This document shows positions 1 through 5,960 of a DNA stretch of 25,645 nt, in pieces (the first letter of the stretch is position 1; the number at the start of each line of letters is the position of its first letter). The stretch is from a virus. The notes beneath the pieces were generated by a model that did no database searches, had not been told where the DNA came from, and saw only the letters and a list, made by a program, of their open reading frames with translations. The DNA is taken from the IMG/VR virus record IMGVR_UViG_3300034073_002040, positions 1 through 25,645 of that record; one strand, given 5' to 3'. The position numbers and the translations under genes were made by a program.

Positions 1-3
1 CTT

Positions 4-40
4 TGCGCAGGGGGGCGGGGCCTGTCACACCCCCTGCGCA
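4..40 (+). terminator. Strong hairpin upstream of the glycan cassette (terminator or attenuator)
   Basis: TGCGCAGGGGG (4-14) is the exact reverse complement of CCCCCTGCGCA (30-40), giving an 11-bp perfect stem with a 15-base loop. There is no T tract, which is common for actinobacterial and phage terminators. The stem ends five bases before the AAGGAG ribosome-binding site of the next gene. In this position, just after what is probably the capsid gene outside the window, it could end or reduce readthrough so that capsid transcripts exceed downstream ones. The upstream gene is inferred, not seen. Confidence 0.65.
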
Positions 41-55
41 CCCCAAGGAGAAACG

Positions 56-1324
56 GTGGCCCATGCCACGAAAGCGTCAAGAACCCGCAATCGTTCACGT
101 TCGGGGAATCCCGCTCGACGTGCCGCCACCCGAGAGGGAGCAGCTGCTCCGGCTCGGACTGCTACACGAAGAATCGTCTGGGCCAGCAACGCGCCCTGGG
201 CGGCCACGGGCTACGGCGAGCAAACGCAGCAAGTCACCCGACGCATCAAAGCCGCCGGCCACGAAATAGCCATCGCCTCCAACTACGGGCTCGAGGGCTC
301 GACGATGGAGTGGGAAGGCATCCAGGTCTACCCCCGCGGCCTCGACGTCTATTCCAACGACGTCATCCCGGCCTACGCAATGGACTTCGGTCGCCCCACC
401 GGGCAGCAGGCCATCGTCATCACATTGTTCGACTGCTGGGTTTTCAAGGGCGCCGGCTGGGACGTCCTCGAGCGCGTCGCCTCTTGGGTGCCCATCGACC
501 ACTTCCCCGCCCCCGCCCCGGTCACCCAGTGGCTTGCGCGGCCCAACGTCACCCCCATCGCCATGTCGCAGTTCGGGCTTGACGCGATTGAGCGCCATGA
601 CATCGAGGCGCTTTACGTCCCGCACGCCATCGACACCAAGGTTTTCAAGCCGACGGAGTTGATGCAGGGCAGCGACGGCCAAGTGCCCGCCCGTAAATGG
701 ATGGGTGTCCCTGAGGACGCTTTCGTCATCGGCATGGTCAGCGCCAACAAGGGCTCGGTTGATCGGAAATCGTTCTCTGAGTCGTTCCTTGCCGCCGGGA
801 TGTTCATGCAGCAGCACCCCGACGTCTGGCTTTATTTGCACACCGAGCCCAGCCCTGCCATGTCTGGCCTTGACCTGAGGGCCTTGCTGTCCGCGACGGG
901 TGTCCCCGGTGACCGAGTCGCTGTCGCTGACTCGTACTCCTACCGCATGGGCATCCCCAAGGAAGCCCTCGCCAGCATCTACACCGGGATAGACGTTCTT
1001 CTTCAGCCGTCCCGCGGCGAAGGGTTCGGCATCCCGGCTATTGAAGCGCAGGCCTGCGGCACCCCCGTCATCGTGTCCAACGCCACCGCCCAGCCTGAGC
1101 TCGTCGGCGACGGGTGGCTTTGCGAAGTGCAGCCCGCATGGGACTCACCCCAAGGCTGCTGGTTCTTCACGCCCCTCGTGCCCAGCATCGTCGACAACCT
1201 CGAGGCCGCCTACGCGCGCGGCCGCGGCCGCTCCCAGCAGGCCATCGACTTCGCCGCCAACTATGACGCCGACGTCGTGTTCGACAAATACTGGCACCTG
1301 GCGCTTGAAGTGCTCCTGCCATGA
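56..1324 (+). CDS. GT4-type glycosyltransferase
   Basis: Probable retaining glycosyltransferase of the GT-B fold that transfers a sugar from an activated donor, most likely onto a virion protein given its position in the structural operon. The Rossmann-type start RIVWASNAPW lies at about residues 39-48, and a GT4 donor-site motif GEGFGIPAIEAQACGTP at about 321-337 contains E322-x7-E330. With the GTG start at 56 it is 422 residues, including a 38-residue Arg/Ala-rich extension with no homolog-like appearance. There is no ATG, GTG, TTG or CTG in frame between 56 and the conserved N-terminus, so GTG 56 is the only usable start seen; it sits five bases after AAGGAG. It overlaps the next gene by four bases. 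Function is well supported, acceptor and sugar are not. Confidence 0.88.
   Translation: MAHATKASRTRNRSRSGNPARRAATREGAAAPARTATRRIVWASNAPWAATGYGEQTQQVTRRIKAAGHEIAIASNYGLEGSTMEWEGIQVYPRGLDVYSNDVIPAYAMDFGRPTGQQAIVITLFDCWVFKGAGWDVLERVASWVPIDHFPAPAPVTQWLARPNVTPIAMSQFGLDAIERHDIEALYVPHAIDTKVFKPTELMQGSDGQVPARKWMGVPEDAFVIGMVSANKGSVDRKSFSESFLAAGMFMQQHPDVWLYLHTEPSPAMSGLDLRALLSATGVPGDRVAVADSYSYRMGIPKEALASIYTGIDVLLQPSRGEGFGIPAIEAQACGTPVIVSNATAQPELVGDGWLCEVQPAWDSPQGCWFFTPLVPSIVDNLEAAYARGRGRSQQAIDFAANYDADVVFDKYWHLALEVLLP
63..269 (+). CDS. Small basic phage protein, overlapping the glycosyltransferase in another frame
   Basis: This 68-residue ORF starts at ATG 63, 12 bases after AAGGAG (45-50). The N-terminal half reads VHVRGIPLDVP followed by a short acidic/leucine-rich helix, and the C-terminal half is rich in Lys, Arg, Ser, Pro and Ala. 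This resembles small proteins often found just after the capsid gene in actinophages, whose function is unknown. The first 100 bases look more like coding DNA in this frame than in the glycosyltransferase frame; after about base 170 the glycosyltransferase frame is clearly coding. The two ORFs share 207 bases. Either this is a true overlapping gene or one start is misjudged. Only the similarity in style is recognised, not a family. Confidence 0.5.
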   Translation: MPRKRQEPAIVHVRGIPLDVPPPEREQLLRLGLLHEESSGPATRPGRPRATASKRSKSPDASKPPATK

Positions 1325-1836
1325 CCACATGGTTTGCGCAGTTCGCCGAGAGAAACTTTGACACCCTGCTGCCTCGCACGCCCATGGATGTTTTGCAGAT
1401 CGGTGTGTACGAGGGCGACGCTAGCCGCTGGCTACTCGACAACCGAGCAGTCACTCGCCTTGTAGACGTAGATTGCTGGGACGGCCCTCCCATGTCGGGG
1501 GTGGATTACGAGGCGGCCGAGGGGATCTACGACGCCGCTATCGGTGGGCATCCCCTAGTGGAAAAGGTCAAGTCGACAAGCGATGAGTTCTTCAAGACCA
1601 ACACAGACACCTTCGACTTCGTTTATGTCGACGGCGACCACGACCCGCAGCAGACCTACCGCGACGGCATAAATGGGTGGGCGGTTCTGCGGCCCGGTGG
1701 CCTCATCGGGTTCGACGACTATCTCTGGCAGCACAATGGGGTAAGCCCCAAATCGGGCATTGACGCCGTACTCAGTGAAATGGAGGATGCCGAGGTCGTG
1801 CAACACGGCTACCAGGTTTGGTTGCGGAAGCCATGA
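1321..1836 (+). CDS. Class I SAM-dependent methyltransferase
   Basis: A 171-residue Rossmann-fold methyltransferase of the Methyltransf_24 type. The SAM-binding glycine-rich segment VLQIGVYEGDAS is at about residues 24-35. The sequence FVYVDGDHDPQQTYRDG, with D104-G-D-H107, followed by LRPGGLIGFDD, is typical of small methyltransferases that modify sugars or hydroxylated products. ATG 1321 overlaps the glycosyltransferase stop (ATGA), suggesting translational coupling. With glycosyltransferases on both sides, the likely substrate is a glycan or sugar intermediate, for example O-methylation of a virion sugar. This is inference; DNA methylation is unlikely because no target-recognition region or DPPY/NPPF-type motif is seen. 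Confidence 0.85.
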   Translation: MTTWFAQFAERNFDTLLPRTPMDVLQIGVYEGDASRWLLDNRAVTRLVDVDCWDGPPMSGVDYEAAEGIYDAAIGGHPLVEKVKSTSDEFFKTNTDTFDFVYVDGDHDPQQTYRDGINGWAVLRPGGLIGFDDYLWQHNGVSPKSGIDAVLSEMEDAEVVQHGYQVWLRKP

Positions 1837-2597
1837 GGGTTGCCTGGGTGACGCACCACATTCCCAGGGTCGAGGAGCGGCACGAGGCTTTGCTGCCTGG
1901 GAAGTACGCGGGTGGCGCCGAACGCAACACGGACTACATGGTCACAGCGGCGCCGGCTGGTGTCGAGGTCACCTACATCGAACCCGAAGCCGCTGAGAGC
2001 GCCGTAGACGGATCGTTTGACCGGGTAGTAGTCGGAGGCACCGACAAACTCTCCGAAGCCTCTATGAATTTCCTAGCGGCTCACAGGCCCATCGTTTGGG
2101 TGCAGCACGCCCAGCACCGCACACCCGCGAAGGCCGAGTTATTCCGCCAAGCCTCCCGGTTCCTCACCATGAGCCGCGCACACAAAGCCTGGGAAGCCGA
2201 ATGGACCGACAGGGCCGACGCCTACATTCACTCCCCCGTACCACCCGGCCAAGTCACCCCCGGCGTAAAAGAACCCTTCGCCTTGTTCGCCGGCAGGAAG
2301 CACCCAGCCAAGGGGAAACTCAACGCCCGCATATGGGCGCAGCGCCAAGGCGTGGAGCTCGTCGAGCTGGAGAACGCCCCGCACGAGGTCGTGCTTGAGC
2401 ACATGGCCCGCGCCACCTATTTCGTCCATCTCCCCAAGGAGCGGGACGCCTGCCCCCTCGTCGTCATTGAGGCCACCCTCGCTGGCTGCGAAATCGTCAC
2501 CAACTCCCTCGTCGGGCGGCTCGAGCCCGGCGACCCTGCGGCAGTCCTCGCCCAGCAACCCGAGCGGTTCTGGCGAATTGTGGAGGAATCAGCATGA
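1833..2597 (+). CDS. Second glycosyltransferase, short GT4-like
   Basis: A 254-residue protein starting at ATG 1833, which overlaps the methyltransferase stop. It begins MRVAWVTHHIPRV, a typical GT-B first strand, and includes GGAERN at about residues 28-33, as in GT4 enzymes that bind acceptors near the N-terminus. The C-terminal part reads PLVVIEATLAGCEIVTN, with an acidic residue D205 eight positions before E213, resembling the GT4 E-x7-E site. It is shorter than usual GT4 enzymes (350-400 residues), so one lobe may be reduced. It is probably the partner of the first glycosyltransferase, adding a further sugar. A simpler starting call at ATG 1818 is possible but lacks the overlap seen at the other junctions. 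Confidence 0.8.
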   Translation: MRVAWVTHHIPRVEERHEALLPGKYAGGAERNTDYMVTAAPAGVEVTYIEPEAAESAVDGSFDRVVVGGTDKLSEASMNFLAAHRPIVWVQHAQHRTPAKAELFRQASRFLTMSRAHKAWEAEWTDRADAYIHSPVPPGQVTPGVKEPFALFAGRKHPAKGKLNARIWAQRQGVELVELENAPHEVVLEHMARATYFVHLPKERDACPLVVIEATLAGCEIVTNSLVGRLEPGDPAAVLAQQPERFWRIVEESA

Positions 2598-3520
2598 AGA
2601 TCGTTGTCACCGGCTCCGCCGGCACCCTAGGCGCCCCCCTCGTCGCCGAGCTGCGCGAACGCGGCCACGACGTGTGGGGCATCGAACTCCAGCACACCGG
2701 GCAGCCCCAGACCGTGCGCGCCGACATCGCCGACTACCGGCAGCTGCGCGCCGCATTCGACCGCATCGGCGACTTCGACCTCGTCTACCACCTAGCCGCC
2801 GAGTTCGGCAGGATCAACGGCGAGGAGCACTACGAGCAGGTCTGGCGCACCAACGCCATCGGCACCCGCAACGTCCTCGAGCTGCAGCGCGAGCGAGGCT
2901 TCCTCCAGGTCTTCGCCTCATCCTCAGAGGTCTACGGCGAGGCCGACGCCGAAGCCATCGACGAGCGATACCTGCTTGAGCATCCCCAGCCTCGGCTCAC
3001 CAACGACTACGCGATCTCCAAGCGAGTCAACGAGGAGCAGGTCCGCAATTTTGCCGACCGGTACGGCACCAAGACCATGACGCTGCGGTTCTTCAACGCC
3101 TACGGCCCTGGCGAGCGTTACCACGACTATCGCTCCGTCGTGTGCCTGTTCGCCTACCGGCTCCTCACCGGCAAGCCCATCACCGTCTATGAGAACTACC
3201 ACCGGGTCTTCATGTACCAGGGCGACTTCATTAGCACGCTCGCCAACGCCACCAGCCATTTCACGCCAGGTGAAATCGTGAACGTGGGCGGGGACGAGTA
3301 CGTCAGCGTTGAGGACATGGCGAACATGCTGCTGGAAATCACTGAGGCGCACCCGTCCTTGGTGAACCGGCTGCCCATTGACAAGCACAACGTGACCAGC
3401 AAGAAGCCTGACATTTCCAAGGCCAAGGCTCTGCTGCACCACAATCCGCGCACGAGGCTCGCCCAGGGCCTTCCTTTGACCGTCGACTGGATGCGGAAGC
3501 ATTACGAAATCGGAGGCTGA
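2594..3520 (+). CDS. NAD-dependent epimerase/dehydratase (extended SDR)
   Basis: A 308-residue extended short-chain dehydrogenase of the nucleotide-sugar epimerase/dehydratase family. The NAD-binding motif TGSAGTLG is at residues 6-13, the second motif YHLAAEFGRI follows, the SSSEVYGE region supplies the catalytic serine, and Y139-AIS-K143 is the YxxxK dyad. Length and motif order match the family. The likely substrate is a nucleotide sugar that feeds the two neighbouring glycosyltransferases; which sugar cannot be told. ATG 2594 overlaps the previous stop (ATGA). It is the last gene of the cassette and is followed after two bases by the head-tail adaptor gene, so all are probably on one late transcript. 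Confidence 0.9.
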   Translation: MKIVVTGSAGTLGAPLVAELRERGHDVWGIELQHTGQPQTVRADIADYRQLRAAFDRIGDFDLVYHLAAEFGRINGEEHYEQVWRTNAIGTRNVLELQRERGFLQVFASSSEVYGEADAEAIDERYLLEHPQPRLTNDYAISKRVNEEQVRNFADRYGTKTMTLRFFNAYGPGERYHDYRSVVCLFAYRLLTGKPITVYENYHRVFMYQGDFISTLANATSHFTPGEIVNVGGDEYVSVEDMANMLLEITEAHPSLVNRLPIDKHNVTSKKPDISKAKALLHHNPRTRLAQGLPLTVDWMRKHYEIGG

Positions 3521-3522
3521 CC

Positions 3523-4149
3523 GTGGCAATTAGCAACGGCTACGCGACCCTGGCGCAAATCAAGTCTGCGCTGCGCATCGCCTCAGGCGACGCCACCGAC
3601 GACGCCCTGCTGGAAATGGCCGTCGAGTCGGCCTCGCGCCTTATCGACGCGTACTGCGGCCGCAACTTCATCAACGCCGGCACCGCGACCCGGTACTACA
3701 ACACGGACAACCCTTACGTCGTCCAGATCGACGACGCCCGCTCCATTGCCCAGGTGCAGACGTCCACCGGCCTGGACGGCGTGTACGACACGACCTGGAC
3801 TCTTGGCACGGCAGGCGGGCAGGGCGACGCGCAGCCCGAGCCCATCAACGACTACCTGGGCGGCGTCGTGTGGCCGTTCACGCGCATCCGAGCGATCGGC
3901 GACTACACGTTCCCCACGGGTGCCGAAAACTCCATCAAGGTGACGGCCGTATTTGGCTGGCCCAACATTCCTGTGACCGTGACGCAGGCAACCATCCTCC
4001 AGTCGTCAAGAATTTTTGCACGGCTACAGAGCCCCTTGGGCGTTGCAGGCTTCGGCCCCGACATGGGAATCATGCGCGTAAGCCGCGGCCTAGATCCCGA
4101 CGTCACCCAGCTCATTGAGGGCTACCGCAAATTCACGGGCGTCGCATGA
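3523..4149 (+). CDS. Head-tail adaptor (HK97 gp6-like)
   Basis: A 208-residue protein starting with GTG at 3523 after GGAGG (about 3511-3515). The N-terminus YATLAQIKSALRI followed by DDALLEMAVESASRLIDAYCGR is the hallmark of the gp6-like/phage connector family, whose subunits form a ring below the portal and link head to tail. The C-terminal part contains VTAVFGWP and a final helix. Its place immediately before a tail-terminator-like gene supports this. The strange aspect is the neighbour upstream: a sugar cassette separates it from the presumed capsid gene. Confidence 0.82.
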   Translation: MAISNGYATLAQIKSALRIASGDATDDALLEMAVESASRLIDAYCGRNFINAGTATRYYNTDNPYVVQIDDARSIAQVQTSTGLDGVYDTTWTLGTAGGQGDAQPEPINDYLGGVVWPFTRIRAIGDYTFPTGAENSIKVTAVFGWPNIPVTVTQATILQSSRIFARLQSPLGVAGFGPDMGIMRVSRGLDPDVTQLIEGYRKFTGVA

Positions 4150-4556
4150 CCGCGCTCACCGACCTGCGCACCGGGCTCGCCAACCGCCTCGCCACCATCA
4201 ACGGCTTGCGCTCCTCGGCGTACATTCCCGACAATCCCCAGCCCCCGGTCGCCGTTGTCATGCCGGGCCGCATCACCTACGACCAGGCCTTCGGGCGCGG
4301 GTCAGACGAATACCAGTTCACCATCATGCTCATCGTCGGCCGCGTCGCCGACCGGGCATCTCAGACCACGCTGGACGCCTACTGCGAATCAAGCGGCAGT
4401 CGTTCAGTCAAGGCGGCAATCGAGGCCGACCGCTCCCTCGGGGGCAAGGCTCTTGATTGCCGAGTCACCGAAATGACCAACCAGGGCTCGCTCGCCATTG
4501 GGGACGTCACCTACCACACGGCCGAGTTCAGCGTGACCGTGATTGCCGCCGGCTAA
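4146..4556 (+). CDS. Tail terminator / head-tail joining protein
   Basis: A 136-residue protein whose ATG overlaps the adaptor's stop. It starts with a helix, TALTDLRTGLANRLATI, followed by PPVAVVMPG and strands ending in YHTAEFSVTVIAAG. This pattern matches small tail-terminator (gpU-like) proteins of actinophages that cap the tail tube and join it to the head. It lies directly before the tail tube gene, as expected. Motif-level recognition is weak, so a stopper protein is the alternative. Confidence 0.6.
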   Translation: MTALTDLRTGLANRLATINGLRSSAYIPDNPQPPVAVVMPGRITYDQAFGRGSDEYQFTIMLIVGRVADRASQTTLDAYCESSGSRSVKAAIEADRSLGGKALDCRVTEMTNQGSLAIGDVTYHTAEFSVTVIAAG

Positions 4557-4568
4557 GGAGAAAAGAGA

Positions 4569-5000
4569 ATGGCAAAGTTCATTGGCAAGAATCTTCGGGT
4601 GAAGGTCGGCAGCACCGAGCTCACCGCGAACATCGCAAGCGTTGAGGTCACTGAGACCGTCGACGAGATTGAGACCACCGCGTTCGGCCAGTCGGCTCGC
4701 AGCCGCATCGCCGGGCTCAAGGACGCCTCAGTCACCATCAGCTTCCACCAGGACTACGACGCCTCGAGCGTCAACGCCACACTCGGCGGCGTCTTCGGTG
4801 GCACCGCCAACGTGGTCGTCCTCGCGGGCACCTCGCCCACACAGGGCACCGCATCGGCCACCGCACCGTTGTTCACCATCCCCGTGCTCTGCTCGCAGCA
4901 GACGCCTGTCAATGGGCAGGTCGGCGACCTCACCACGTTCGACGTGACGTGGCCCGCCGTCGGCGAAATCACCAAGTCCACCGCTGGCACGTTCGTCTAA
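4569..5000 (+). CDS. Major tail tube protein
   Basis: A 143-residue protein preceded by AAGGAG (4556-4561). It begins MAKFIGKNLRVKVGS and is rich in Thr, Val, Ser and Ala with alternating beta strands (ASVEVTETVDEIETTAFG, ASVTISFHQDY), the composition and layout of siphophage tail tube subunits that stack into the tail. It is followed at once by the tail assembly chaperone genes and the tape measure, the conserved order. There are no extra Ig-like domains at the C-terminus. Confidence rests on position plus composition. Confidence 0.82.
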   Translation: MAKFIGKNLRVKVGSTELTANIASVEVTETVDEIETTAFGQSARSRIAGLKDASVTISFHQDYDASSVNATLGGVFGGTANVVVLAGTSPTQGTASATAPLFTIPVLCSQQTPVNGQVGDLTTFDVTWPAVGEITKSTAGTFV

Positions 5001-5013
5001 CTAGGAGATCACC

Positions 5014-5298
5014 TTGCGCATCCAATTCAACATCACCTACGCCGACGGCACGGCGGCCGAGGCTACGGCCTCGGTCGCCGACCAGGTGGCATTCGAGCAG
5101 CAACACGACCGCTCGATTGCCCGCCTCGCCGACGACTTCCGGCTTACCGACGCCTGCTGGCTCGCGTGGCATTCGCTCAAGCGCACCAACCGCACGACCG
5201 AGGAATTCGACACTTGGCTTGACCGCGTCGACAACGTCGAGTTCGGGCAGGCCAAGATCGCCCCTTTGGAGGGGACGACAACGCCCACTGGCTCATAG
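5014..5298 (+). CDS. Tail assembly chaperone, short form (gpG-like)
   Basis: A 94-residue protein starting with TTG 5014 after TAGGAG (about 5002-5007). It contains VADQVAFEQQHDRSIA and ACWLAWHSLKRT, typical of actinophage tail assembly chaperones that bind the tape measure protein during tail assembly and are absent from the virion. It lies between tail tube and tape measure genes. Near its end is the heptamer C CCT TTG in the reading phase X XXY YYZ, which would let some ribosomes shift to the -1 frame and make the long form (separate entry). The zero-frame stop is TAG 5296-5298. Confidence 0.82.
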   Translation: MRIQFNITYADGTAAEATASVADQVAFEQQHDRSIARLADDFRLTDACWLAWHSLKRTNRTTEEFDTWLDRVDNVEFGQAKIAPLEGTTTPTGS

Positions 5299-5417
5299 TC
5301 CACCTGGCCTACGAGTTCGGCCTAGCGCCGTCCGTTGTCGCAGCAGAACCCGACCGCATGATCTTCACCATGTCTAAGTACCTGTCCTGGCGCGCCAATG
5401 AAAGCCGAAGGAGCTGA
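5014..5417 (+). CDS. Tail assembly chaperone, -1 frameshift long form (gpGT-like)
   Basis: If ribosomes slip by -1 after decoding CCT TTG, translation continues as GGA GGG GAC GAC and so on to TGA 5415-5417, giving about 134 residues. The extension contains HWLIVHLAYEFGLAPSVV and MSKYLSWRANESRRS. It has no start codon suited to independent translation and fills the gap of about 120 bases between the short form and the next gene, with its stop three bases before the next GTG. This is the standard G/GT arrangement of lambda-like tails. Coordinates join 5014-5268 and 5268-5417. Confidence 0.78.
5262..5268 (+). promoter_or_regulatory. Programmed -1 ribosomal frameshift site
   Basis: The heptamer CCCTTTG lies in the zero frame as C CCT TTG, an X XXY YYZ arrangement. 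Shifting both tRNAs back by one base lets them re-pair with CCC and TTT. It is ten codons before the zero-frame stop, the usual place in tail chaperone genes. A G-rich run (GGAGGGG) follows directly. Slippage itself is inferred. Confidence 0.75.
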
Positions 5418-5420
5418 CAA

Positions 5421-5960
5421 GTGGCTGACTTCACGGTGCGCGTTGAAGGTGCAGACCAAGCCGTTCGTGCTTTGCGCACGATGGAGCCTGAGACAGCCAA
5501 GCAGGTCGGCAAGGAAATCTCTGATGTGGGCCGCGACCTCGCCGCCTACATTCGCTCAAACGCTCCCGGCCAAGCGCCCATGAGCGGGTGGCGCGAGTCG
5601 GGTGCCGCCCAAGGTCGGACCCGTGGCGGCGCTGGCTGGCCCGCCTGGGCACCCATCTCGGCCACCAGTAAACGGCGCGGCACTTCGGTCACCGTCAACA
5701 TGACCGGTGCGGTCGCTGCCATTTATGAGTCGGCCGGCAAGAACGGGCTTGGCGGACTTTCCAGCCACCCTGACGGTGGGCAGTTCATTCGAAACTTGAG
5801 TCGCTACGGCCGGCTCTACACGTCGGGTGGTCGGCCTCGATCTGGGCGCCTCGCAGGTAAGGCGATCGTCACGCAGTACCCCGAAGCCATACGGCGTATC
5901 CAGGCCGCGTGCGACCGGGCCGTTGAAGCAGTCAACAGGAGGTTGCCCTCATGGCAGTGA
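5421..5960 (+). CDS. HK97 gp10-like tail/neck protein
   Basis: A 179-residue protein with GTG start 5421, three bases after the frameshift product. It starts FTVRVEGADQAVRALRTM and continues with EISDVGRDLAAYIRSNAP and a basic Gly/Arg-rich middle, ending in a helix AIRRIQAACDRAVEAVNRRL. This is the general pattern of HK97 gp10-type proteins, which connect tail and head or complete the tail. Such genes normally precede the tail tube; here it sits between the chaperones and the tape measure, which is unusual. It could instead be a minor tail protein that only resembles gp10. It overlaps the tape measure start by ten bases. Confidence 0.6.
   Translation: MADFTVRVEGADQAVRALRTMEPETAKQVGKEISDVGRDLAAYIRSNAPGQAPMSGWRESGAAQGRTRGGAGWPAWAPISATSKRRGTSVTVNMTGAVAAIYESAGKNGLGGLSSHPDGGQFIRNLSRYGRLYTSGGRPRSGRLAGKAIVTQYPEAIRRIQAACDRAVEAVNRRLPSWQ

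Noticed and set aside
95-841. 248-codon minus-strand ORF
   Set aside because: Antisense to the glycosyltransferase with no protein-like motifs; a GC-rich shadow frame.
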